DNA of 64,000 nucleotides from the NCBI GenBank assembly GCA_021927905.1, contig BLLK01000040.1, forward strand, positions 248,001 to 312,000, in the 5' to 3' direction. Source of the stretch: Chaetoceros tenuissimus. Lineage: Eukaryota; Bacillariophyta; Thalassiosirophyceae; Chaetocerotales; Chaetocerotaceae. Below are positions 1 to 12,129 of this stretch, one piece after another (the stretch's first letter is position 1; every line of letters starts with the position of its first letter). The translations under genes and the position numbers were made by a program. The notes beneath the pieces were generated by a model. That model did not search any database, was not told the DNA's origin, and worked only from the letters and a program-made list of their open reading frames with translations.

Positions 1-803
1 TCTACAAATGCAAATCCCAGCAACTGAAAGGTTTCTTTAGATAAACACATACAGAAACTGTCACAGAAACCTTGTTCCCGTAAAATAGTAAAGATAACTG
101 AACTCAAAATGGACCATATAACCGGGCCAGCAGCGTTCCCTTGTAGCACTCCTTGTGGCGCGTTTCTCCAGCCCGTGTAAGAACTTCCTCCATACGATCC
201 TTTGGACTCTCCAAAAGCTGTACATGTTCTATGTACCATCTTCTGAATGGTTTCAAACATCGCAAACACTTTAGTTTTCGAAACTCCGACCCTTAATAAA
301 GCTAGTGTAGCTGCCGAATGTACTATTCTATCATAACAGCCTGTAAGGTCCGACATTGCTAATGACCAGCATTTCCTATCATATTGTCGTTGATCCAGAG
401 TCAGCCTTCTATTCAAAGCATGGTCCTTACAGTCTCTACCCGGCCTGCTATATTGTTCCTGAGCTATTGCACCTTTTTGAATTGCCAAATAAATTGCTTC
501 CTTTTGCATAGTTTTATTATGCTGATTGAAATCTGGTGCAAGTATCCCGAGAGTACGTAATTTCTCGATACGAAATTCCATTAACTTCTTCAGAATCATC
601 AAGTCCAAACATGTTTTCCATCTTTCCGGAGAGTATCCTGAGAGTACAGGGATTTCGGCACGCATAAACAAAATTGTACGCAGCAGCTCACTTTTCATAG
701 CTGCTTTAAAATGCCCCAGATGTTGAGCGTATGTACACGTTTTTTCTTTGCGTATATTATATCCTCTCACAAATTTGGCAAAGTGATCTTCCAAAGAATC
801 CTC
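1..803 (-). CDS. LINE copy A, reverse transcriptase part of ORF2, cut by the window edge
   Basis: Reverse transcriptase that would copy the LINE RNA at a nicked target site. Read on the minus strand it matches copy B (32055-32857) almost base for base: motif A SDLTGCYDRI, motif B GVLQGNAAGP, and the window edge falls inside motif C (FVDD). The reading frame is the same as that of the upstream endonuclease, from which it is separated by a single in-frame TAA at the end of the endonuclease ORF. The 3' end of this LINE lies outside the window. Seen directly: motifs and identity to copy B. Known: this motif order defines LINE-type RT. Sure of RT, less sure of clade. Confidence 0.85.
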
Positions 804-2714
804 TTAAGGGGGAACGTCAATCTCATCCAATTCTTTACAAGCCTCTATGAACTCTCTCGTGGATTGAGAAGTGCCTTCTGGGAAGATAAAGGTACCATCC
901 AATACCGAAGCCGTTGCTGGACCTTCTCCATAATTACCCAATAGTTTGACATATTCTTGATCCAACAACTGGGAACCACCTTCCGTCTGGTGATACTTTT
1001 TCTCATTTTCATTCAGAATTACACGCTCCATATCCTCTTGCTTTGTGTACTCTTTCAACGATCCATCTGGTTGGGTTACCCAGACCTTAGATGTGGATCC
1101 TGCTGAGTTTTTATTAAAAATGTGCTTCTGTATTATGGATGCCTCCTTTTGCTTCTCTCTTGCCAATTGAGATCTAATAATTGTCGCCAATTTCCCTTCT
1201 CCTGCTGCTTCTTTAGCTGCAGCCAGCTGATATCTATGGGAATAGTGCAAGCTTTTAGAATTCTTCTTCAATTCCTTTACTCGAGCTCTGGCCTTGGCCC
1301 TTTCTATCTCAACTTCTTCCACTGACAGTTCCTTATATACTATTCCCAACCTCCTTTGCATGTTGATCATCGTCCTTGCGTGAATGAATTTCTCCTTCTT
1401 AACTTGTGAATATCTCTTGTTCCAGTAATCTCGTATCTGCATCGCTTTGTCAAGTATAGGACTATGAGGATGTTTGTTCTTGTGAAGTTTCCTGCAGGAT
1501 TTTTCTGCTTCCTCTTGACACTGAACAATATCTCTATCAATTGCTTCATACTCTCTCTGTAAATGTGCAGGTAACAGATACACTGCATTGTTATACACTT
1601 GTTCAATTCTCTGAAAAATTCCAGCCTCCAGCATGAGCACCTCCAGCTTCTTTACGTATCGTTGCACCACTCGTGGATCCTTCAGCACCAGTCTTCTAGC
1701 ATCTGGTGGAACAAACTTTGGCTGTAGACAGTTCAGCTTCACCTTGCATACATCCATCCAAATTCCCCTATGGTCACTACCCAACTTAGAGAATGACAAG
1801 AATCCACAATATTCTGCTTCCAATTCTTCCGGACCAAATATTGCATTGATAGGATCATTCTTGGACTTCTTACATGTACGTGGTAGTTTGCCATGCTTCT
1901 TTGCAATCAAATCCGCCAGTCCTCTAAGTTCCATCCATTCCACTACTTCTGAGTACTCTGAGTTAAAGTCCCCCATGACAAAGACCTTTCTCCCCATTTC
2001 TTGCAGCTCTTTAATCCTGATGTCCAAATCAATCCAAAAGAGTTTCCTTGGATCCCTTTCTGCCTCTGGAGGTATATAGTGAACATGCTCTTCGTCTCGA
2101 ATATCACCATGCTGATTGATATATACTTGTTGCTGTGCCGGCACTCCTTCTTCACCCGACTTGCTAGCATTGGGACAGTAGCAGGTGATGAACGTAGTCT
2201 TGGTGCCTTCTTTCCCGTTAATGGTCATTTCTGTCCATCTTCCAAGACCTCTAGGATCTCTGTTCTTAAGCTTCCCATGGACACTAGCCGTAATATCACC
2301 TACACAGACCATCGCTGTTCCTCCCCACTGTAATTCTCTCCTTTGAGGTATTTGTCTATTATTCGCCACCACTGCCTTGCTGTTGCCAATTCTATAGCTC
2401 TTCATGATCTTCCACAGTGCTCTATCCTCTCCCATCATCCTCCAATCCCTATTCACTTCCGCCATTCCTACTATGTCTACTTGCTTTCGTTCAACAAAGT
2501 CAAGAAGTTTATTTAACTTATTACTACTCTTAACTGTGTGTGTGTCTTCCTGAATTTTTCCAATACCTTGCATGTTGTAAAATAGGATACGTAGACAGCC
2601 TTTTGTTACAACCTGGGGAATAGCATCACCAGCTATTCCAGAAGTCGTCGATTTGACAGTTTCCGGTACCTTCTCACGACGTCGAGGGGCACTAGGGAAA
2701 AAGTCTACACTCAT
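804..2714 (-). CDS. LINE copy A, ORF2 endonuclease part (exonuclease-endonuclease-phosphatase fold)
   Basis: APE-like endonuclease that nicks the target DNA to prime reverse transcription. The 636 residues carry the family signatures in order: FYNMQG at about 45-50 (metal-site Asn), AEVN at 85-88 (catalytic Glu), MGDFNSEY at 247-254, and GSDHRGIW at 312-319 (catalytic Asp-His). Residues 390-580 are a charged, probably helical linker leading to the RT. The start ATG overlaps the ORF1 stop in an ATGA, which suggests termination-reinitiation. The protein is identical in translation to copy B. It ends at a TAA followed at once, in the same frame, by RT sequence; copy B has the same stop, so it predates the duplication. 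Confidence 0.9.
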   Translation of the reverse strand: MSVDFFPSAPRRREKVPETVKSTTSGIAGDAIPQVVTKGCLRILFYNMQGIGKIQEDTHTVKSSNKLNKLLDFVERKQVDIVGMAEVNRDWRMMGEDRALWKIMKSYRIGNSKAVVANNRQIPQRRELQWGGTAMVCVGDITASVHGKLKNRDPRGLGRWTEMTINGKEGTKTTFITCYCPNASKSGEEGVPAQQQVYINQHGDIRDEEHVHYIPPEAERDPRKLFWIDLDIRIKELQEMGRKVFVMGDFNSEYSEVVEWMELRGLADLIAKKHGKLPRTCKKSKNDPINAIFGPEELEAEYCGFLSFSKLGSDHRGIWMDVCKVKLNCLQPKFVPPDARRLVLKDPRVVQRYVKKLEVLMLEAGIFQRIEQVYNNAVYLLPAHLQREYEAIDRDIVQCQEEAEKSCRKLHKNKHPHSPILDKAMQIRDYWNKRYSQVKKEKFIHARTMINMQRRLGIVYKELSVEEVEIERAKARARVKELKKNSKSLHYSHRYQLAAAKEAAGEGKLATIIRSQLAREKQKEASIIQKHIFNKNSAGSTSKVWVTQPDGSLKEYTKQEDMERVILNENEKKYHQTEGGSQLLDQEYVKLLGNYGEGPATASVLDGTFIFPEGTSQSTREFIEACKELDEIDVPP

Positions 2715-4095
2715 TTAGACTTCTGCGCAGCTACTGAGCCGCGACTGTGGCTACGAAGAACTCTCTGATTCACCCCAGGTGGGGAAGGAGTAGGTTGAGG
2801 AGGGGTAGCCCCCTTTCTCCTGGACTTAGCAGGGGTATCACGTTCCTCACGAGGACTATGGGCAGATTTCATACTTTCATCCTCCATCACCTGTTGCTGA
2901 TCACCTTGTTGACCATTCAAGTTCTGAACGTATTCTGTAGTACCGGTGGTAAGACCCTGAATAACTCCTGTAGTTCTATCTGGAGTAGTAGGAACAGGAA
3001 TCTTGGTAGGATCTTCCTCAGTGGCTTCTACCTTTTCTTTCTCACTCTCCTCCTTCTCCTCAGCATCCTTTGCCTCAGGAGCCTTCATCTCCTCATCTGT
3101 CTCCTTATCCTTCTCCTCGGCACCCTCTGCCGCAGGAGCCTTCATCTCCTCCTCTTTCTCCTTTTCCTTCTGTTCCTCTTCATTGGTTAGATCCACTACT
3201 GCAGTTGGGGGAAGCTGGATACCCTGATCCTTCGCAAGCTTCTTGAGTTTTTCAAGTTCTGCAACCAGAGTAGCATTAGTCTCCATCATTGACTTATTTT
3301 TCTCTGTCAATGTGGCGGTGTTCTCAGTTCCATTGGTACCATTACTAAGCAGACTGACATTATCCGTGCTTTTGTCTCCGCAGTCAAGTCATCTTCCTCT
3401 CTAGCCAAGGCATTGTTTTCTTGTGAAGAGAGGAAGGCAGCCTGAACGTTGGTCACATCAACTTCCACAAATTCCAGGATATCATGATGACTAGCAGGTG
3501 GTGTATACACTCCAGTAGCAGTATCCCAAGTCCCTCTGTTGCAGTAGGAGATAAAGGAACTAGAACAGTACCCATGTGGTGAAACCCCAAGCACTGTTTC
3601 CATCCACACTGGGAAACCTCGTGAGATAGAGACTGCCTCTTGATCCGAGTGAGGTAAGTAGTGCAGAACTGCGCTTTCACTACCAAGAATAGTGATGGAG
3701 TGAAACAATGGTACTTTTCTAACATGTCCTCTAACCATAACAGCCCTGGTAGCCTTACACTGCATAAGTAGTTGGGCAATGTAGTATGATCTACCGTTTA
3801 CCGTCACTGAAGCAAACAGCTTTACATCATCTAGTTCGACGCTACAAAGTCTCTGATTCAACAGAATTTGGGCGTTTAATCCTTCCTTGAACGCTCTCTT
3901 CTGTTTAGTGTGCTTCGTCCAGGATGGTTGGGACAAGTCAACGATGATAACTCTACTTCCCAACATCTGCTTGTTTTTAAAGTATTTCTGGAGGTTCTTG
4001 ACTACTGAAGTACCTGTGGCTCTTTCACCTTCAACTTGCATTACTCGCTTGTGTAACCAATCAACAAGATGCCAACCATAAGAAGGTGGCTCCAT
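2711..4095 (-). pseudogene. LINE copy A, ORF1 (nucleic-acid-binding type), broken by a 25-bp deletion
   Basis: Counterpart of the intact 469-residue ORF1 of copy B (28738-30147). The first 243 codons (4095 down to about 3367) match, then 25 bp present in copy B are missing near 3367, with a CA at both deletion edges, so the frame is lost. The remaining C-terminal part (3310-2711) with a short coiled coil, an acidic Glu/Lys-rich stretch and a basic tail is still open. Only a few other residue differences separate A and B. The upstream half has no zinc knuckle and I do not recognise its fold. Its role as an RNA-binding ORF1 is inferred only from position ahead of the endonuclease-RT ORF. Confidence 0.8.
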
Positions 4096-5640
4096 TGGGT
4101 ATCTTGAGTAGATACATTATGCCAAGGATGCTAGAAAGGTCATAGATCCACAAGGCGCAACAAGCATGATCCGAAAAGTGTGATAAGTATTCATTGTCCA
4201 AATTACATTTTGTTGCTTTATTACTCTGGTGCCTAGCCTGAAAGTTGTAGCATGGAGTTGCAATGACTGCATATTCACCAGCAAATGTGTGTGAAGAATA
4301 TAATGGATTGCATTGGAAGGGAGAAGTATACCCAAAGTTGCAATGGAATCATTAGTGTATGCCCATTATAGGAAGTTCCAGATAAAAGTCATCTTGTTGT
4401 AGATAATAGAATGAATCGGAGATGATATTCAGATTTCCATAACAAAGTGAAGAATTGAGAAGAGAATATTTCAAAGTACTCATAGAATTGTGTGAACATT
4501 TGCATTGAACTCAAGCCAACATTAGGCGCTGACCTTTTGCCAACATTAGGTGCTGACCTTTTGTTATTGTTTGTACTGACAACGTGGGTTGAGTATGCTT
4601 TCCTTATCATGTCTGATAGGGGCATGGCTTAGGAGACAGCATGTTCATACCATATTGTTTGAAAGTGTAAGAGGACTCAATTGAATGAGTGGACTGTCTT
4701 GTGTTTCATTTTAGCAGTCATTCCAGGGACAGGTATAGGTATTATAGCTTTGCCACATCAAAATGCAACTTGCGAAACCTTTAGGTTACTACTGCGTAGC
4801 ACAAGAAGCATGGAAGAGAAGAGAGACTCAGGCTGATTTAGTTCAAGCCAGCTGATTCAAGAATTAACTGTTTAGGTTCATGGGGAGTCAAGTATGTGCT
4901 TTGTTAGATTGGATCAAAGCTGCTACTGATAGGAACCATGGTAGTATAGGCAATACCACAAGGTACATGTGACTCGAGAAATAAAGTGAAGGGTATATTA
5001 TCTCATCCTGAGTGATGAGAAGGATACTCAAGGTTTGACTTTCAATTTTTGGTTTACATTTAACATTATCCATCCAACAACTGTTTCATGTCTAACACTT
5101 GTAATGTCATAACGAGACTTACAACGTGATTTAATAGTGAGATGATGTGCAATTTGAAAGAGGTTAGATTGCGTGGCGAATATGGAATTGTGCAAGTGAG
5201 CTTCACAGTACAAGAGCATACTTCTAACGGCAGCAGAGTCAAGGTGCAGCAGTGTCCATCTCAGATGGAACAGTTGAGGTATCAGTTATCAGAAGTGTAT
5301 ATTATAAATGGAATGATGAGATCTTAGTTTTTGAAAGAAGAGTCAGTTTTATAAGTAGGTGTACGGCATGGTCCTGTGATATGAATGCGTGAGAACTGGA
5401 GATAGTTCTGAGGCCCTACTTACTATTGTAAGACAAATAGGCAATCCAAGAGGGATTAGTAAGTGCCTAGCTAGGAGAGCAAGTCTATGAGAAAATAGTA
5501 GTGGGCTTAACACATGGGGTTATCAGGATCATGGTGGATGCTACATCTTTGCTGTACTGATATAGATCATTATTGGAAGCTGTACAAGTAACAGTGACAG
5601 ATTATTGAAGTAAGTATATGCTCAATGCAAGCAGTCAGCA
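4096..5640 (-). other. LINE copy A 5' leader region
   Basis: About 1.5 kb without a convincing gene between the copia 3' end and ORF1. It holds a 24-bp unit repeated twice (about 4515-4562) and matches copy B (18046-18548 plus 27741-28737) apart from small indels. Copy A keeps about 67 bp near 4735-4800 that copy B lacks, and copy B has 14 bp that A lacks. At 5133-5145 copy A has the uninterrupted version of the site where the gypsy sits in copy B. Short ORFs here are not conserved in a protein-like way and I do not call them genes. Confidence 0.6.
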
Positions 5641-6063
5641 ATGACAATGATGCAATTGCAAGAATTGCAAGCGTAGGTCCTTCTCTTTGCAGTTGTACCT
5701 CCTGGCATTGCGCAGAAACCAGGTCCCCTTTTGGGTATATTAGTCCAATATAAGAATTGCATTGCGGGGAGTAGTTTAATATTGGTGTGGTCCTGTTTTA
5801 CGCCCTGTTTTACATGCTATCCTAGCGCTGTATGGGTTAGAGCGAAGGTCTGTCTCCTCACTTAATATGGCTAAGTAATAGGCTTCTCAAGCTCAGTAGG
5901 AGGATTCTTGGTATCTTTTGTTGATGTTTTGGCTCTTTCAGAGTATCTTAAAGTTTCTGTATAGCTTAGAATCTATCTAATAGTAACGAGTGTTTCAGCA
6001 CCTGTTTATAGCATTATCTCTCTAGTTTAGTCTAATTTGTAGCTGCACAGCGATATTTAATCA
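5641..6063 (+). mobile_element. Copia 3' end: 3'UTR piece plus LTR, joined to LINE copy A
   Basis: Plus-strand sense copia remnant. The LTR runs 5773-6063 (291 bp), ending in a sequence complementary to TGATTAAATATC, and is preceded by a purine tract (GCGGGGAG) and by a 3'UTR with a hairpin at 5695-5724 that recurs in copia-2. Beyond 6063 the sequence shares nothing with the flank of copy B, so homology between A and B stops exactly at the LTR terminus. The gag and pol of this element are not visible here. The family is related to, but distinct from, copia-2: segments such as the GAGACAGACCTT block are shared. Confidence 0.75.
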
Positions 6064-6435
6064 AAACTGCGTTAGAATAAAAACTAAAAGAAATGGTAAG
6101 AGATGAAGCAATGATTCTCTCATTATTTTACAATCATCTATATAGGAATATATTTTCATATAAAATATATTGCAAAATAATTGTTGTGCTCCTCGGTTGA
6201 AACTTTGAATTTATATTTGAAAATCAAAATATATTTTTTACATTGGAAAAGCTATTTTGCTACCAAATATAGCTTTAGGACAAATTAAAATGTCACTTCA
6301 GAACAAAAAAGCTTATTCAAAGACAAATTTCAAAATTCAATTTAAAACCTGCTTTTGAAAACAAGATAACACTTTGAAGATGAATATACAAATAAAACAA
6401 CAAAAAAGTAAACATATAAAATCATGTTTAATATC
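6064..6435. other. AT-rich spacer downstream of the 6436-7811 gene
   Basis: About 370 bp of AT-rich DNA between the copia LTR edge and the stop codon of the next gene. It probably includes the 3'UTR of that gene. I see no ORF, repeat or RNA gene in it. Confidence 0.5.
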
Positions 6436-7811
6436 TTACACCATACTAAATGGAATTGCAGAGTATGGTTCAACACTCTCCTCGTCACTATCATTTTCAA
6501 CTTCCTCCACTTGACCATTTAAAAGTCTGGCCCTATCACTTGGATTATATTCTTTCATAATCTCATCATTCACTTTAATATAGAACTCTGATTTTCTCAT
6601 CTCTCTGACCAATTCAATCAACTGGTTGAATCTCCTCAATCCTGCTTTAGTCCAACTACGACCAGAGCCTTTTCCTTTCCCTTTTCCATTTGCTGTATAT
6701 TTGAATCTAGGACGAAGATCCTTTTCCACACCATTTGCAATGGCATGCCAAACACCAAGAGCATTCTCTAAAGATAGGATAACAAATGCTTCCTCTATTT
6801 CTGTAAACATAGCTTTTGGTGGTACTTTTTCTTTATTCCTGTTCCAAAATCCTCTCTTCTTAGAAGCAGCTAGTGCAAAGTGTACAAATGCCTTGTAAAT
6901 ATTAACATCACTATGCAACTCTTGAATAAATTCATCATTTCCTTTTCCATGAGCCTCAATCAAGCTGTGAAGATAAAGATTATATCTTGATTTAAATGAA
7001 GTAGGTTCCTCTTTGTCACGAGTTTCCTTAAGTTCTAAAAGAAAGCATTGTAAGTAAAAATAAACAGTGACATGACAAAGAATGTATACTTCTCACCTTC
7101 AATGATGTCATCTTTCATATAGGATTGGATTCTATTTCTATCATGATTAACTTTGTACACAATCTCAGAATACATTACTCTCCACCATCCCCTTGCCACT
7201 TTCCACATTTCTTTAGAATTAGTTCCGGAAGTGGAAATTTACCACTTGTGAAGTCTGGCCTAGCAAATGAGGGAAAAACAAATTCTCTATTTGCTGTTTT
7301 CTTCACTCTAGGAAGGAACTTAGTACCAGGCAATACATCAATGTCCATAACTTCAGAAATTACCTTCTTGAGGTTTGGTGTCACAGCATATATCTCTACA
7401 TCAATTGGATGAGAATATAGAATGAATTGCTTTTCACTCAAGGAAAGAGAGGTCTCAGATTGTTCTCTTGCTACGAGGACATCATTTCCCTGCTGAACAT
7501 TTCCCTGCAAAGGAGCAAGAGTTTGTAAAGGGCTAACTTGAGGAGCTCTTACTGCAAGCTGAGCAGTAGATGGCGTAGCAACAGAATTAACAATAGGCAT
7601 TGCAGTATTCCTTGCTGTGTTTGTACCAACTGTTCCATTATCTCTTCTTGGCTGCTGAAGAGACATTAGACCAGTGAAAGCAGTGTCTGTCGAAGATTCA
7701 GCACCCTATGTGAAGAAGCCAAGAGAGCATTGTATGAGTAGTTAGTATAATTTCAAACTATACATTTGGATATAGACTTACAAATACCTGTGGACTCATT
7801 AAGTTTGCCAT
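6436..7811 (-). CDS. Unknown protein gene with two spliceosomal introns, probably one frameshift
   Basis: Not a family I recognise. The ATG at 7811 opens a 10-codon exon; introns are 7706-7781 (GTAAGT...CATAG, 76 nt) and 7035-7096 (GTGAGA...TTTTAG, 62 nt), both at places where the frame needs them. Exon 2 starts with a Ser/Thr/Gln/Pro-rich tail and then a folded-looking part (NLKKVISEVMDIDVLPGTKF). Near 7190-7215 the good frame shifts by one base: the protein-like reading continues as MWKVARGWWRVMYSEIVYKV in another frame. Exon 3 has a Gly/Lys linker (NGKGKGKGSGRSW), a Myb/SANT-like patch (WTKAGLRRFNQLIELV) and an acidic end. It is divergent from the zinc-finger gene 270 bp away, so the two may share a promoter. 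DNA binding is inference only. The frameshift suggests a recent pseudogene, or a base error in the sequence. Confidence 0.6.
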
Positions 7812-8083
7812 TTTGTATATTTATGAGCAAGTTTTGCTAATCAACTACATCTTCATGGAACCAACTTTGCCGTTTATGCAAAGAATTGAAAAATTCAAAC
7901 AAGTCCCATGTTAAATGACTCCAATTGGCATGATACTACTATTGCCCCCATCAATATTTGAAAATGAGTCTTGGAAAATATCTCATCCAGACATGGTTAC
8001 ACCAATAAATCTTCAAATAACTGACTCCTGCAACGGATCACTTCTTCTACATCTTTTGGCGATGCAACATAATTTTATTAGTC
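7812..8083. promoter_or_regulatory. Divergent intergenic region, likely two-way promoter
   Basis: The 272 bp lie between two start codons on opposite strands (7811 minus, 8084 plus). No core promoter motif can be named with confidence. The call rests on the head-to-head arrangement alone. Confidence 0.35.
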
Positions 8084-9266
8084 ATGTCATCTTCACCTCC
8101 TAAGAAAAAGAGAGCATATCACTGCCCTAATGAACAGTGTCAACTATCTTTTCCTTCAAATGAAAAGCTAAAGACTCATATGAAAGAGAGTTCAATGTTT
8201 GGTACAGAGTGTCACTTACATCTCCATTATTGTGGACACTGTAACCGAGCTTTTGTACATGAACGAGATCTTGGAAATCATCTTTCAAGAAACAAAAAAT
8301 GTAATGCATATGAAATATCAATTGATGAAGATACAACAATTACAATTCATCACCACCACCACTGTCTGTTCTTCTGCTCAAACTGAACATGAAGCAAAAG
8401 CCAATTGCAAGAAAACTTTGAGTTGCAATGGGTACTGGAATCTGTACAGAGCAAGGTGATCTCCTTGCTGATATTGAGGATGAAACACTATACTCAACTG
8501 ATCTGTTGGCATGAGCAAAAAAAGGGCATATCTCCTTTCAGTGCAGATTTTTGCCACCAAAATTACATGCCGCACAAATCTATACAGCATCTCTCCAAAA
8601 TTCAAAAGACAAAAAAAACAGTCCCTCATCAAATGGTTGACGGAAAATGTTTTATCTAATTCTGCTGATATTGCATGGCTGACATATACTGTCACCCAGT
8701 TCAAAGGAACTATCAAGACATATCAGGAAGCACAGAAGTTGTCAACTAAAGATGTTCAAACTGGAGCATGGAGAGGTCACGCACCATACCTACACTTGAT
8801 CTATTGCATTCTTGAGAAGGAAGATATGAGTAGAGCTTTCCAACTTTCATACCAGGCCTCATCTTGTGATGAGGTTGACACAAGAGCTACCAATGAACTA
8901 GCAGTCGTTAGGTACTGGAAAGAGGTAGCTACCCTTTTTGCTGACCAAAGTTTCATCCCAAAAAGCTACATGTATGGATATCTTCACTCTGATTTTGATC
9001 AAGATATTGATCTTTCTGCTGGTGGTTACGATATTTTACCTGAAAAAGCCAAAAGTAAATTTGGTGCTCTCAAGAGGGTGTGAACAGGGTGAAATCCAAA
9101 TGGGAGGCGAGCTGAAATGGAGATGGTTGCAAAATGAGGATTGAGAGGTGCGCACTTCGGATAAATGTGATTTTTTGAATACTGCAAATCCATGCTGCCT
9201 TTACCTGTGAAAAGCTAGGAGTGTTAGCAACTGTCCAGCAAAATGGCCTGAACGGTTCTAATGTAC

Positions 9267-9429
9267 TGTAACACTCACTTCTTACTAATATAGCTGATGA
9301 CATGCCTGATTCTATGACATCCCTGACACCTCTCATATCTCCTCGTTCTATTATCATCACTTGTGCTGCATGCATGAGAATGAAGTATATAACATAATAA
9401 TCTCCTTATCTCTTCTTTTACCTGTTACA
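9267..9429 (+). repeat. Left LTR of the non-autonomous element
   Basis: 163 bp, starting TGTAACACTC and ending TGTTACA, followed directly by the primer-binding site TGGCACCGAATG at 9430. It differs from the right LTR at one base that I can see. Confidence 0.9.
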
Positions 9430-12129
9430 TGGCACCGAATGTTCTACGTCCCACGACCACCGATCTTCGTCAATCTCATATATTTCTCGCTGCCACGGTC
9501 TTCGCTTATCATAGCTGCTGCATGTCTGCCAACAAATCCGTGTTCTCTGTCGACTTTGTTACTTCATGGCCGTCCCTCATTTTGGTCCAATATGCTCATG
9601 ACTCCGTACAGTATACACATCCTTAAAAAGCTCACATAGTTTCATCATCCTCATTATATTCCACTCTTTCTTATATTTCCAGGTACCGTGTTCGGTGGTG
9701 CATATTTTCCCTCCATTTCTTCCTGATTCAATCCACAATTTCTCCCTACAGCTTTTATCATGTTGGTGCAAATATATAATTGCAAGGTTGCATTCCCTTC
9801 TCCTTCATATTCACTTCAGGAAATAGTCAACTTTTCTGCCTTCACCGCTTTCATTTCGACAGACCGCCGTTTTGTGCAGTAATTACGGAAAAATTTTTTC
9901 ACATACCCCTTATGTTGCGAAGATGTTATTTCGGTAAAGTATTATTTACTACATCCGTCTCACCTTCAATTTTGATTCTTTAAATCATCTCAAGTTCATA
10001 GCCCACGCAGTTACCCTTTACCTCAGCCAACTTATTTTCACCTTCGCTCAGTTTACTTTGGACCAGCCACCTTCTACTACTTCATTGTACCTCAATAGCA
10101 ACATTTTCAAAGTTAGACGAAAATTTTACTTCTTCTTCTTCATTCGGCCACAACTACAAATTAACGCGGTATTATCTACGTCAATGGTCATCCTATTATT
10201 TTCCCCAAATTAATCATGCTTGCATCTTCATCGGTTTATCATATAATCATCAACTATATGAAGATTTCACTCTTTTCCTAAACAACACAAGTATCTTCCT
10301 TGCTCCCTGCATCATCACATCATACTACAGCAGTCGACCTCTGCTCTCTCATTTCATGACAACATTCTCTTGGTACAGTATTATTCACTTCATTTAGCTC
10401 ACGCTCACTCTTGCATCAAAGCTCTTGTAACTACCATTTATGTCATCCAACTTGTTACTGCCTTTAGATACGAAGTCTCATTTCTATCTTGGAAGCACTC
10501 GCTGCGAAGACTTTGACAACTCACTCCAATCGGCTTGCGAAATAACGATACAGCTAAGAACATTTTTTCCTAACACTCTCTCAACATCGGAGTTTCAGAT
10601 AGCGGAATCTCTTATCCGTCCACGGCATTACTTTGGTATAGTACCACTTACTTTATCTACCTTACATTCACTTTCGCTTCTTGCTTCGACGAGTCGTCAT
10701 TTCAACCATCCCTCTCACTCAGTTTATTGGTAAACATATTAAGTCATTTTACCTTTATTTCAGCAACACTACGATCAACACACCTGCTACCATCTATTAA
10801 TACAAACAACATCCTATCAAGTTTCCATAGATGCCTATTTCGACAACATGTACAAGTATTTCCTTCCTTCTCCTCATCATCACGCAATCCACTCCTTCAT
10901 CCTAATCTTGCTATGACACAATTCTATGCATTACTACACCCATGACTCTTGCTACCTCTTATCCTGCCCAACTTATCTTCAATTCATCGCCATCTTTTTT
11001 TACTAGCAACAATTTCAAAGCTAATTTTACCAACAATGCAATAAATGCTATCTACCGACCCCTCTCACAAGCCATCTTCTCTCTGTCAATTTGATTCTGC
11101 TTATATCTTCTTCGTATTATCATTGTATTATCAACTCCGCACAGATGCTATCCTTTCCCAAAACGATACGAGCCTCTTCTTCGTCCGTTCCATCATCACG
11201 TCATACCACAGCTAACTCCTGCTCCTTTACCTTGCCACAAAATTACCTCAGTACAGTATTATCCACCTCATTAAGTTCACACTCACTCTTGTATCATTGT
11301 TCTTGTAGCGACGGTTTATTTCAGCCAACTTCATACCGGCTAAAACATTATGATACAGCTCAGAACATCTCTCTATAGCATTTATCCTCACTTTCGCTAC
11401 CATCGTCACTTCGAATCGATATTTCATGTTACACGATACTGCTTTGTCCTCGAAATTACGATACAGCCGAGACCACTGGTAACTATAATTCTATCCCAAT
11501 TTTGTCCAATCTAATCCAAAATCCAAAACTTCAGTTTCATGGTATCTGCTCTCTAAAAGCCATGGGTTCGTCCTTGCGACGGACCTCACAGTTTTCATGG
11601 TATCTGCGTACTAAAAGCCATGGGTCTCTTCGTTACGATGGACCTCAAATAATCCAAAAATCCAACAATCCAAAAATCCAATAATCCAAAAACTTCAGTT
11701 TCAAGGTATCTGCTCTCTAAAGGCCATGGTTTCATCATTTATTTCGTCAACTAATCCAAAAATCCATTTGCGCAAAACTGACATGCATTTTTCAAGAGCT
11801 TACTTTATCTCACACTTCTACTTTCCTCATAGATTACTTGGAAATCATTATAGCTTGGCATCATCCATTGACCATTATCAGTCTCTTCTATCCGTAAACC
11901 TTCTCAACCTCAAAATCTCCTCCAATATCCTCTTACTCCACCACCTTTACTCTTGCCTAGGAATATGACCTTACATCTTCGCTCCGTCATGCGTTATGCT
12001 CAGTTCACCCCTAATCATACCCGATCATACTATTTCACTTTCAGCACTATCCTCTAGTCAACTGCAACTGATACAAGCTCACATCACGAATCCCTCTCCT
12101 GCCTATTTCGGTCAATTATTTATCCTCAG

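Noticed and set aside
2747-3227. Plus-strand Leu/Ser-rich ORFs antisense to LINE ORF1 (and mirror ORFs at 29631-30111)
   Set aside because: Reverse reading of the Glu/Lys-rich GAG/AAG codons of ORF1; no independent support.
5142-5327. 61-residue ORF MMCNLKEVRLRGEYG, with a mirror copy at 18364-18558
   Set aside because: Present in both LINE copies only because the DNA is duplicated; runs antisense to the LINE leader and, in copy B, starts inside the gypsy LTR.
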